NCBI GenBank assembly: GCA_036397475.1
Contig: DASWIV010000313.1
Location: 1 to 6,079 of the forward strand
Direction of reading: 5' to 3'
DNA from: DASWIV01 sp036397475
Lineage (GTDB): Bacteria; JAJVIF01; JAPKYR01
DNA length: 6,079 nucleotides
Shown piece after piece: positions 1-5,890 of this stretch. The notes beneath the pieces are model-generated. The model did not search any database, was not told where the DNA came from, and saw only the letters and a list, made by a program, of their open reading frames with translations. Every line of letters begins with the position of its first letter. Within the stretch, counting starts at the first letter, position 1. The translations under genes were made by a program, and so were the position numbers.

Positions 1-295
1 TCGCGATCTCCAGCATCTGTAATGAATTATCTATTAAATAGACATGGGAATCCTCGAACAATTCGAGAATCTGGCCTGCGAGAGTGCCGGTACCACAGCC
101 GAGATCGAGAACGGTCTCGGGTTCCAGTTCCAGGGCGTTAAGGATATCCAGCATGATGGAATGAAACTGGAACCTGGATGGGTCGATTGCACCCTGGAGG
201 TTCTCGTAGTTCGGCGCAAGCCAGTCGAACAGGTTCAGGTCGCTGGTCTTTGGCCTGGATTTTTTGCTGCGCGTCTTATTATTAACTGCTCCCAT
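1..295 (-). CDS. Class I SAM-dependent methyltransferase, N-terminal part (runs off left edge)
   Basis: The frame is open from the ATG at 295 to the window edge and gives 98 residues. Residues 62-70 read VLDLGCGTG, the glycine-rich motif I that binds S-adenosylmethionine in Rossmann-fold methyltransferases. An acidic residue at the end of the next strand (D89 in VYLIDN) fits the motif II position that contacts the ribose. Residues 23-30 (FDWLAPNY) resemble the stretch often found ahead of motif I in small-molecule methyltransferases of the UbiE/Methyltransf_11-25 type. The first 20 residues are lysine/arginine-rich and probably disordered. I chose the ATG at 295 because GGAG lies 6 nt upstream (302-305). 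An in-frame ATG at 361 would add 22 residues but has no Shine-Dalgarno site. The substrate cannot be told because the C-terminal part is missing. The fold assignment is secure and the precise function is unknown. Confidence 0.85.
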   Translation of the reverse strand, partial: MGAVNNKTRSKKSRPKTSDLNLFDWLAPNYENLQGAIDPSRFQFHSIMLDILNALELEPETVLDLGCGTGTLAGQILELFEDSHVYLIDNSLQMLEIA

Positions 296-584
296 TGTTT
301 TCTCCGGTAAGATACGTGTAGGGCAGAAGAATCCGTCGATTGTGTCGTTATTTGTGCTCATTGAATTGGTAAAGACATTAGTGAGTTACTGCTATGTCAT
401 TTCCTCCCTCAAGATAATATCGGGAATCGGTCCGGTGATTTGACTGCCGAAAACCTCTAAAACCCTGATTATTAAAGGGGTTCAAGGCAGATCAAGTAAT
501 TTACAGAAGGTTAAATTTCTATGGCGTTATGTGATGATTTCTCGAACTATGGCGGGCGATTAAGTCATGGGTAGATTAAACCCT
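296..584. other. Divergent intergenic region without a recognisable gene
   Basis: This region separates the leftward methyltransferase from the rightward transporter operon. I found no coding frame with convincing protein character, no tRNA and no riboswitch-like architecture. The only structure noted is a weak hairpin (AACCCT at 461-466 with GGGGTT at 477-482, one G-U pair, 10-nt loop) without a T-tract. A minus-strand promoter for the methyltransferase must lie here if that gene is monocistronic, but no box pair stands out. Confidence 0.5.
302..305 (-). promoter_or_regulatory. Shine-Dalgarno site deciding the methyltransferase start
   Basis: On the minus strand GGAG lies 6 nt before the ATG at 295. 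The only competing in-frame ATG, at 361, has no purine-rich site upstream, so the downstream start is preferred. An in-frame TAA lies about 40 nt upstream of the ATG at 361, which limits any further extension. Confidence 0.5.
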
Positions 585-612
585 TTTAGATTTCCTTAAA
601 TGTTGTTATACT
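585..612 (+). promoter_or_regulatory. Candidate sigma-70-type promoter of the transporter operon
   Basis: TATACT at 607-612 matches the -10 consensus at five of six positions. TTTAGA at 585-590 matches the -35 consensus at four of six, with a 16-nt spacer. Transcription would start near 619 and leave a leader of about 30 nt that contains the ribosome binding site GGAGG at 640-644, 5 nt before the ATG. Such a short leader leaves no room for a methionine-type riboswitch. This was read by eye, and FCB-type bacteria may use other box sequences. Confidence 0.4.
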
Positions 613-649
613 ACCCACTTTATAGAATCCGAGTACCACGGAGGTTTCC

Positions 650-2200
650 ATGGGAGGAAAACGCGAACGATGGGACTCAAGATCGGCGTTCGTTCTCGCC
701 GCGATTGGTAGCGCGATCGGTCTCGGCAATGTTTGGCGATTTCCCTATATCGCCTATGACAACGGCGGCGGAGCGTTTCTGATTCCGTATTTTGTCGCCC
801 TGCTCACTGCCGGAATTCCTTTAATGATTCTGGAGATGGGGGTAGGACAAATCCTGCAGGGCGGTGCACCGACAGCATTAGCCAAAGTTAAAAAGTCGTT
901 TGAGTGGGTAGGATGGTACGCGATCCTTGTCGCAGCCGTTATCACTTTTTATTACTGCGTGATAATGGCATGGGCGATGAATTATCTTATTCATTCGCTA
1001 ACGCTCAAATGGTCAAACTGGACCCCCGAAGGCGCAATTCCAGCGAATCCCGCTGAAGGGATCACTTATGAAGGCGCATTTTTCAACGATTTCATCCTGA
1101 GAGTCTCCGATGGACCTCAGCACCTTGGAAATATCTCAACGCCCCTGATTATTGGACTTGCGATAACTTGGTTCCTGATCTACCTCAGCATCAGGAAGGG
1201 TGTTCTGACTGTTGGAAAAGTGGTACTAGTTACCGTACCCCTTCCATTTGTGCTTCTGATAATCCTTTTCTTCCGGGGAATCACATTACCGGGAGCGATC
1301 GATGGAATTGAAGCTTATCTTCACCCTGACTTCAATGCCCTGAAAGATATAAATGTCTGGGCGGCAGCGTTCGGACAGATATTTTTCAGCTTGTCAGTCG
1401 GATTCGGAGTAATGATAGCCTACGCGAGCTTCCGTCCGAAAAATTCGGACATTGTAAATAATGCTTTTATTACGTCGCTGGCTAACTGCGGAACATCGTT
1501 CTTCGCTGGTTTCGCGGTGTTCAGTATTCTTGGATACATGGCTAACGTACAGGGCAAGGAAGTTGCAGAAGTCGCATCCAGCGGACTTGGACTCGCATTT
1601 GTGGCATTTCCCACGGCGATTACCCTCCTTCCTGTTGGAGCGCAGATTGTAGCTGTGCTTTTCTTCCTTATGCTTCTCGCCCTGGGAATCGACTCAGCGT
1701 TCAGCCTGGTCGAAGCCGCAAGCACTGCGTTTTCGGATGAGCTGAAAATTAACCGGCATTTGACCACAGTCATATTGTGCGTCATTGGCTTTATCGCAGG
1801 ACTGGTGTTCATAACCGACGGCGGTTTGCACTGGCTTGATATTATCGATAACTGGATGAATGCATGGGGACTTATGGTCGTCGCATTTTTCGAAGCGCTG
1901 CTGATCGGATGGTTTTTCAACATCGGACATCTTCGCGACAAGATCGATCAGTGCTCCGAGATCAAAGCCGGAAAGTGGTGGCCCTTCATGATAAAATGGG
2001 TGGCGACACCAATCCTGGGAATTATAATTGTATGGAATTACATCAACGAATCACAGCATCCGTACGGTAATGGTGCTTATCCCGAATGGGCTCTTCAACA
2101 GGGCGGATGGGGAATTATGTTCGTCCTGCTTGTTCTCAGCTTCCTTCTGTCAACCGGCGGCACCAGCGAATTCATTTCAAAAGAGGAGGCGGCGAAATGA
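650..2200 (+). CDS. metP: NSS-family sodium-dependent amino-acid transporter (MetP-like)
   Basis: This 516-residue membrane protein belongs to the neurotransmitter:sodium symporter (SLC6/SNF) family, which imports amino acids with Na+ across the inner membrane through the LeuT fold. The family signature is clear in TM1: GSAIGLGNVWRFPY at 20-33 followed by NGGGAFLIPY at 38-47. The broken TM1 helix (G24-L25-G26) and TM6 (QIFFSLSVGFG, 243-253) supply substrate contacts. F246, S247, S249 and F252 align with LeuT F253, T254, S256 and F259. TM8 reads LGIDSAF (345-351), placing D348 and S349 at the Na2 site as in animal SLC6 proteins. About 12 hydrophobic segments and the length are normal for the family. 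The ATG at 650 has GGAGG 5 nt upstream. Its 3' end overlaps a MetS-like small subunit gene, which supports MetP, a methionine/alanine carrier in Corynebacterium glutamicum. The family is certain; the substrate is inferred. Confidence 0.93.
   Translation: MGGKRERWDSRSAFVLAAIGSAIGLGNVWRFPYIAYDNGGGAFLIPYFVALLTAGIPLMILEMGVGQILQGGAPTALAKVKKSFEWVGWYAILVAAVITFYYCVIMAWAMNYLIHSLTLKWSNWTPEGAIPANPAEGITYEGAFFNDFILRVSDGPQHLGNISTPLIIGLAITWFLIYLSIRKGVLTVGKVVLVTVPLPFVLLIILFFRGITLPGAIDGIEAYLHPDFNALKDINVWAAAFGQIFFSLSVGFGVMIAYASFRPKNSDIVNNAFITSLANCGTSFFAGFAVFSILGYMANVQGKEVAEVASSGLGLAFVAFPTAITLLPVGAQIVAVLFFLMLLALGIDSAFSLVEAASTAFSDELKINRHLTTVILCVIGFIAGLVFITDGGLHWLDIIDNWMNAWGLMVVAFFEALLIGWFFNIGHLRDKIDQCSEIKAGKWWPFMIKWVATPILGIIIVWNYINESQHPYGNGAYPEWALQQGGWGIMFVLLVLSFLLSTGGTSEFISKEEAAK
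2185..2189 (+). promoter_or_regulatory. Shine-Dalgarno site for the MetS-like subunit inside the metP 3' end
   Basis: GGAGG lies 7 nt before the ATG at 2197, within the last codons of the transporter gene. It settles the start of the small downstream gene. An upstream in-frame ATG at 2086 would instead add 37 residues of basic, non-membrane sequence that is read through metP in another frame. Confidence 0.7.
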
Positions 2201-2316
2201 GTGGTGAATCAATTGCAATGTTGATTATCGGGAGCGTTATTCTCTATGGGGGGCTGGCGTATTGCCTGATGATCGCGTCGTGGTCAAAAAACGCTGACAG
2301 CGAAGATGACGAATAA
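2197..2316 (+). CDS. metS: MetS-like small subunit of the NSS transporter
   Basis: This 39-residue protein has a short polar start, one hydrophobic helix (about residues 6-28, from IAMLIIGSVI to CLMIASW) and an acidic tail ending in DSEDDE. That is the layout of the MetS family of NSS transporter small subunits: a single membrane helix, a small glycine-rich core with GGLAYC, then a charged cytoplasmic end. In Corynebacterium MetPS the small subunit is required for uptake. Its ATG overlaps the metP stop as ATGA (2197-2200), so the two products are probably translationally coupled and made in fixed proportion. Tiny genes like this are often missed. Position, size and topology together make the call strong, though residue identity to the family was judged only by eye. 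Confidence 0.85.
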   Translation: MSGESIAMLIIGSVILYGGLAYCLMIASWSKNADSEDDE

Positions 2317-2336
2317 ATTTTCGAGATAGAAATTAT

Positions 2337-2367
2337 AAGTCCGGTGAAAACTCACCGGACTTCTTTT
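2337..2367 (+). terminator. Rho-independent terminator of metPS, probably bidirectional
   Basis: AAGTCCGGTGA (2337-2347) and TCACCGGACTT (2352-2362) form a perfect 11-bp stem with a 4-nt AAAC loop. CTTTT follows on the plus strand, and the structure sits 20 nt after the metS stop. The leftward lipoprotein gene ends inside the T-tract (stop at 2366-2368), so the same hairpin can end the minus-strand operon, although its U-run on that side (ATAATTT) is weaker. Confidence 0.88.
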
Positions 2368-3454
2368 ATTGATTCCAGTGATAAAAACCCGACCAGTCGG
2401 GATTGTGTTCATTTTGAGGACTGTTGGTCAGCCTGGCAGGATTTGATTCGGTCTCGTCATCGGCCAGGCCCAATTCTCTGAACGGCTGCTTATAAAGCTC
2501 GAAATTTCCGTCACGGTCCGAACAGAATGCGATCCATTCTCCCGATTCATCGAAAACCGGCTCGACATCGTCGCCCGGATTGTTTGTCAGGCGATAAAGC
2601 ACATCGGGTACATTGACATCCATGTAGCCGATCTCCCAATCGTCGGACCAGAATGTTGTCTGGAATACGATGTACGATCCATTGACCTGAAATTCCGGAT
2701 TGCGTATGAGAATCGGATCTTCAGGACCTCCGCCGAAATGCGTAAGCTGAACAGTATTTTCCTGAGAAAATCGCCTTATCAATTGGAGTGAGCCTCCGCA
2801 GCCGGGATCTTCTTCGCCCGGGCATCCGGGACGTGCCGCAAAAACCACCATCGAAACTGAATCGGGAATGTCCGCTCCAACTCTAACTCCTGTACGGGTG
2901 ATGCAGGGATCGTAGATAGCTGAGTATTTAACCGGCAGATAAGTGTCCCAATCTCCCTGCGGACTGACTTCGTGAAGCCTGATAAGATCGAATGGCACCC
3001 CGGTCAGCATGTTCTGCTCGGCTATAATTATCGATTCGCCTCCCCAGTCCGGACTTGATCCGTTGAATTCCCACGTATTATTTGTCAGGGCAATCCGTTT
3101 GTTGATCGACACCATACGCATCAATTTGCGATTGCCATAGCCATCCTCGTCTTCATCGGAGACATACGCCAGCGAAAATCCATCCGGCGAAAACGACGGC
3201 GAGTCTTCATTATATTTTGTGCTGGTCAGGCGACGTTCATTAGTGCCATCGGGGAAAATCGTGTAAAGGTCGGTATTCGAGCCATTACCGCGGCTGAATA
3301 CAATCAGTGAACTGATCTGTGTGCCAAAATCAACACCAAGTACACTGCGTCCTCCGTTATTTGCAGGGGGAGCGAATGGATCACCACCACTACATGAAAA
3401 AATCAGAATTATCAGCAGGACCGCCGGCAGAATAGTGTGAAAGCGCAATTTCAT
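2366..3454 (-). CDS. Exported lipoprotein with PD40/TolB-like beta-propeller
   Basis: The product has 362 residues. It opens with a basic n-region and hydrophobic core (MKLRFH, then residues 8-19) and a lipobox-like IFSC with Cys21 as the probable lipidated residue; S22 gives no inner-membrane retention signal by the E. coli rule. The rest shows WD40-like PD40 units of the TolB type. Examples are LYTIFPDG and SPSFSPDGFSLAYVSD (64-100), ALTNNT to SPDWGGESIIIA (122-145), a divergent unit near 223-265, RLTNNPGDDVEPVFDESGEWIAF (288-310, read in two parts) and RLTNSPQNEHNPDWS (341-355). The recurring LT(N/S/H) turns mark the blades. C211 and C219 bracket a short acidic loop and could form a disulfide. 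It is likely a periplasmic or surface binding scaffold; the ligand is unknown. It is the third gene of a leftward unit, 42 nt after the preceding stop. The ATG at 3454 is chosen over a TTG at 3475. Confidence 0.85.
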   Translation of the reverse strand: MKLRFHTILPAVLLIILIFSCSGGDPFAPPANNGGRSVLGVDFGTQISSLIVFSRGNGSNTDLYTIFPDGTNERRLTSTKYNEDSPSFSPDGFSLAYVSDEDEDGYGNRKLMRMVSINKRIALTNNTWEFNGSSPDWGGESIIIAEQNMLTGVPFDLIRLHEVSPQGDWDTYLPVKYSAIYDPCITRTGVRVGADIPDSVSMVVFAARPGCPGEEDPGCGGSLQLIRRFSQENTVQLTHFGGGPEDPILIRNPEFQVNGSYIVFQTTFWSDDWEIGYMDVNVPDVLYRLTNNPGDDVEPVFDESGEWIAFCSDRDGNFELYKQPFRELGLADDETESNPARLTNSPQNEHNPDWSGFYHWNQ

Positions 3455-3463
3455 TTCGCATAT

Positions 3464-3469
3464 CTCCTT
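3464..3469 (-). promoter_or_regulatory. Shine-Dalgarno site deciding the lipoprotein start
   Basis: AAGGAG on the minus strand lies 9 nt before the ATG at 3454. The longer frame begins with a TTG at 3475 and would read through this site, adding MRKEICE ahead of an otherwise standard signal peptide. The site therefore argues for the shorter protein. Confidence 0.65.
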
Positions 3470-3496
3470 ACGCAACCCATTGTTTAATGATCCAGG

Positions 3497-4459
3497 TTAT
3501 CTGCCAACTATCAGAATTGTATCGGGAGCCCGAAGGCTGAAGAACTTTCTTGTAAGCATTAAATCCACATCACGCACTGAACGTCCAAGCGAACTCAACA
3601 GTTCACCTATCTCGAGCCTGGTAAACGGCTGCCTGTTTCCAAGCGCTATTGCCCACATCGGAATATGGTCGGCAGCTTCGAGTAAATTTCTGAGTGAATC
3701 GAGATAGTCGCTGACTTTCATGAATGACGATCCTACGGAATTTTCGGGCGCTATTTTGCCAAGCTCGAAATCGCTTACTCCTCTCAGCCAGCTTTCGAGC
3801 ACTTTCTCCCTCGGTCCGAATGCATCGTAGCCCTTGATCGGAGGAGGATTGAAAAACATGATGTCCGCGATTACCTTCTCGGTCAATTCGACCGGGTCCT
3901 CTCTCCACATTTCATTCGATTCTTCATTATCCAGAAGATTGTTATTGACATGCCTGATGTAATAACCGAGCAGCGTGTGCGGAGCCCAGTCGGAAACGGC
4001 TCCGAATCTTTTTTCTGTAAACCAGTACTCAATTACAAGGCACACCGCGGTTTCGGCGAGTGTACGGATATATTCGTCCGTTTCTTCATTGATCAGCCTT
4101 CGCCATAATTCCAGCCATTTTCTATGTTCATCGGTGAGCCAGAGACTCCCTAGGTCTTTGTAATGGTCAGGCTCCGGGAGCTTCTTATGCTCCTTCGCAA
4201 GATAATCGGCGAGTCCCTGCGGTATTGTGAAATGATTATTTTCCCAGAGCGCTTTACCCTTAACGTACGTATAAAATGACCAGTCGTTCGCGATTATCCT
4301 CGTGTTCTGCAGCTTGAAATATCCTCCGCATCCGGTTGTGCTTGCCAGCGGATCGTAGATCGTATCGATATGGAACCGTTCAAGCTCGCGGTATATGATT
4401 GACGGTGACAGCTCTGTATCGAACGATGGATTCTTTTTCGCCGACTTGAGAGGATTCAT
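3497..4459 (-). CDS. Divergent D12-class (Dam-like) adenine methyltransferase homolog, possibly inactive
   Basis: This 320-residue soluble protein has no named identity that I can be sure of, but its order of motifs follows the D12 class of N6-adenine DNA methyltransferases. Residues 34-48 (IYDPLASTTGCGGYF) sit where SAM-binding motif I (DPFxGxGxxxxxF) is expected. IIANDWSFYTYVKGKALWENN (55-75, two parts: IIANDW and FYTYVKGKALWENN) matches the acidic motif II (IxND) and following helix. ADIMFFNPPP (198-207) occupies the place of catalytic motif IV, usually (D/N/S)PP(Y/F/W). The C-terminal part has ADHIPMWAIALGNRQPFT (263-280) and a strand-like end (DTILIVGR), as in D12 proteins. The fourth motif-IV residue is Pro instead of an aromatic, and the motif I glycines are displaced, so activity is doubtful. 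The ATG at 4459 overlaps the upstream HD-GYP stop by 1 nt (TAATG). No restriction enzyme is adjacent. The fold call is by eye from motifs; another Rossmann-type role is possible. Confidence 0.6.
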   Translation of the reverse strand: MNPLKSAKKNPSFDTELSPSIIYRELERFHIDTIYDPLASTTGCGGYFKLQNTRIIANDWSFYTYVKGKALWENNHFTIPQGLADYLAKEHKKLPEPDHYKDLGSLWLTDEHRKWLELWRRLINEETDEYIRTLAETAVCLVIEYWFTEKRFGAVSDWAPHTLLGYYIRHVNNNLLDNEESNEMWREDPVELTEKVIADIMFFNPPPIKGYDAFGPREKVLESWLRGVSDFELGKIAPENSVGSSFMKVSDYLDSLRNLLEAADHIPMWAIALGNRQPFTRLEIGELLSSLGRSVRDVDLMLTRKFFSLRAPDTILIVGR

Positions 4460-5742
4460 TATCTGGGCCCTCCCTCGTCGCGACGCAGAATATCTTCAAT
4501 CCCGGCAAGATCCGGATCGAACCGTCCCGAACCGAAATCTTTCTGCATTTCCCTGAGGATGTGCTCGAGCGGAAGAGCTTTACGGTAAGCCCTGTGCGAC
4601 GCCATCGCGTCATAGGTGTCAGCAACGGCAATTATTCTAGAGAAGATAGGGATTTTGTCTCCGCGAAGTCCGTCGGGATAACCGGTCCCGTCGAATCTTT
4701 CATGCTGATGGCGAACAACCGGACCAAGCTCCTCGATACTGGAAATGCTCGATACAATTCTTTCACTTACAAGGGGATATTCCCTCATTATCTCGCGTTC
4801 ACTGTCGGTTAGTTTTCCCGCCTTGTCGACAATAGCCGACGATACTCCGACCTTCCCTGCTTCGTGAAGGAGTCCGGAGATCTCCAGCTTGAACAATTCC
4901 TGCTGCTCGAATCCAAGCTGCTTTCCGATTTCTTTCGCGAGATTGGCAACCCGTCGTGAATGTCCACGGGAGTATTTGTGGCGGGCGTCGATGATCCTGC
5001 TGAACAGATCGACAATTCCAAGGATCCGTCCGCCGGTTATTCTTGTGAAGCTGCGGTGTTTTTCCGTTTCTTTCTTCAGGACATCCCGGGTGGAATCATT
5101 AACGGTCCATAAATCCTCGACAGAATTTTTCTTCACGAAATCGAGCGTGACGCCTACAAATCCCGGATGGTACTGAATTCCCGAGAATTTTCTGAGCTCG
5201 TTCATCGCGACATCGGGAGGGAGAGCGTCGCGCCACGGTCTCGGCGACATGAACGCGTCGAGTGAGTCGGCGATTGAAAGTATCGACGCACCGGTCGGGA
5301 TTCCTTCCCACCTCAAGGCGTCCGGATACCCGGTTCCATCCCATCTTTCATGGTGCCATCTGATCAGTGATGCTGAGTCGTCCAGAGTCGGAATTTCATG
5401 GACAATTTCATAACCTGTGTACGGGTGCGCGTAGATCGCCGATTTATCCCTGAGAGTTAGCGCGCCTTTTTTGCGTAGGATGCTGTCGGGAGTTCCGATC
5501 TGGCCGATATCGTGGAGCAGTCCGGCGTAGTAAATGTCGCGAAGTTCACTTTCCGGAAGTTCAAGGAGTTTTCCGAGGTTGAACGCGATCGCCGCCACTC
5601 TCTGGGCGTGCTCATGAGTGGCCTGCTCGACCAGGTCCATAACCAGAGAGAGCGCTTTTACAATGTCGGCGAAAAGCTCGTACGGCTCACCTAACTGCGA
5701 TGGAGACCATTCGCCGTCGTGTTTTCCATTACCATCTGTCAT
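4459..5742 (-). CDS. Tandem HD-GYP domain protein (putative c-di-GMP phosphodiesterase)
   Basis: This 427-residue cytoplasmic protein has two HD-GYP domains and no receiver, PAS or membrane segment. HD-GYP domains hydrolyse cyclic di-GMP (some act on cGAMP) with a di- or tri-iron centre. Domain 1 (about 25-205) keeps H45, H77-D78, H106, H130-H131 and D159 plus DGTGYPD (135-141), but has Q81 in place of the Lys of HDxGK. Domain 2 (about 235-415) keeps H261, K297, D375 and DGTGYPD (351-357). It has H293-E294 instead of HD, Y322 instead of the HP histidine, and Q346-H347 instead of HH. Domain 1 is therefore the likelier enzyme, while domain 2 may be regulatory. It is the first gene of a tight leftward unit, and its TAA overlaps the next ATG. 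No clear Shine-Dalgarno site precedes the ATG at 5742. Domain identity is certain; substrate and activity are inferred. Confidence 0.92.
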   Translation of the reverse strand: MTDGNGKHDGEWSPSQLGEPYELFADIVKALSLVMDLVEQATHEHAQRVAAIAFNLGKLLELPESELRDIYYAGLLHDIGQIGTPDSILRKKGALTLRDKSAIYAHPYTGYEIVHEIPTLDDSASLIRWHHERWDGTGYPDALRWEGIPTGASILSIADSLDAFMSPRPWRDALPPDVAMNELRKFSGIQYHPGFVGVTLDFVKKNSVEDLWTVNDSTRDVLKKETEKHRSFTRITGGRILGIVDLFSRIIDARHKYSRGHSRRVANLAKEIGKQLGFEQQELFKLEISGLLHEAGKVGVSSAIVDKAGKLTDSEREIMREYPLVSERIVSSISSIEELGPVVRHQHERFDGTGYPDGLRGDKIPIFSRIIAVADTYDAMASHRAYRKALPLEHILREMQKDFGSGRFDPDLAGIEDILRRDEGGPR

Positions 5743-5746
5743 CTAA

Positions 5747-5890
5747 TTAGTATCGCAGGATATAATTATACTGGATATTCGCTGAATATGGGGCATTGAA
5801 GCGTAAATCAATCGATAATGTGACTGGCCAAGCTGATCTATTTCCCATAATTCTTCTCCACATCGCTCCCCGCGGAAGCAAAGCGCTCAT
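5747..5890 (-). CDS. Doubtful 47-residue ORF between the edge gene and the HD-GYP gene
   Basis: An ATG at 5890 overlaps the TGA of the preceding partial gene as ATGA (5887-5890). The frame stays open for 47 codons, ending with TAA at 5747-5749, only 4 nt before the HD-GYP start. An internal ATG at 5848 (33 residues) has GGAG 7 nt upstream. The N-terminal part is basic (LLPRGAMWRRIMGNR). The end (NAPYSANIQYNYILRY) alternates polar and hydrophobic residues and finishes with Tyr, a pattern seen in outer-membrane strands but easily accidental at this length. The frame also contains a TATAAT promoter-like box, which argues for non-coding DNA. No family is recognised. If it is translated, ribosomes ending here could initiate the HD-GYP gene, which lacks its own Shine-Dalgarno site. 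Confidence 0.2.
   Translation of the reverse strand: MSALLPRGAMWRRIMGNRSAWPVTLSIDLRFNAPYSANIQYNYILRY
5765..5770 (-). promoter_or_regulatory. Candidate -10 box for the HD-GYP operon
   Basis: The minus strand has a perfect TATAAT here, 22 nt upstream of the HD-GYP ATG. With a 17-nt spacer the -35 position would be CCCCAT (5788-5793), a poor match, so the promoter may depend on an activator or belong to another sigma factor. Transcription would begin near 5758 and give a very short leader without a Shine-Dalgarno site. Confidence 0.35.
5775..5789. repeat. 15-bp inverted repeat in the HD-GYP promoter region (possible operator)
   Basis: ATATTC (5775-5780) and GAATAT (5784-5789) form a perfect 6-bp inverted repeat around GCT. 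It lies between the TATAAT box and the expected -35 position, where a bound dimeric regulator would block RNA polymerase. AT-rich 6-bp arms can arise by chance, so this is a candidate only. Confidence 0.3.

Noticed and set aside
44..310. 88-codon plus-strand open frame at the left edge
   Set aside because: It is antisense to the methyltransferase, which has a clear SAM-binding motif and a good Shine-Dalgarno site.
461..482. Hairpin AACCCT/GGGGTT as a terminator or riboswitch stem
   Set aside because: It has only six pairs including a G-U and a 10-nt loop, with no T-tract and no further helices around it.
521..574. 17-codon plus-strand ORF (MALCDDFSNYGG...) ahead of metP
   Set aside because: It is too short and its purine-rich site is loosely placed. 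It also lies upstream of the better promoter candidate, so it would not be on the main transcript; nothing suggests a leader peptide.
1420..1941. 173-codon minus-strand open frame inside the transporter gene
   Set aside because: It lies wholly antisense to a well-supported NSS transporter, its product is a low-information Ser/Ala/Thr-rich sequence, and no ribosome binding site or family motif supports it.
3455..3475. TTG start at 3475 giving a 369-residue lipoprotein
   Set aside because: The AAGGAG site would fall inside the coding region, and the ATG at 3454 gives a standard lipoprotein signal peptide.
3603..3908. 101-codon minus-strand frame overlapping the D12-like gene
   Set aside because: It is a shifted-frame shadow: the product is Arg/Ser-rich with no domain character, and the overlapping 320-residue frame is continuous with methylase-like motifs.
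5864..5885. GC-rich hairpin (CGCT...AGCG, or GCTTCC/GGGAGC on the minus strand) as a terminator of the edge gene
   Set aside because: The stem is short and imperfect, and no U-run follows on the minus strand.
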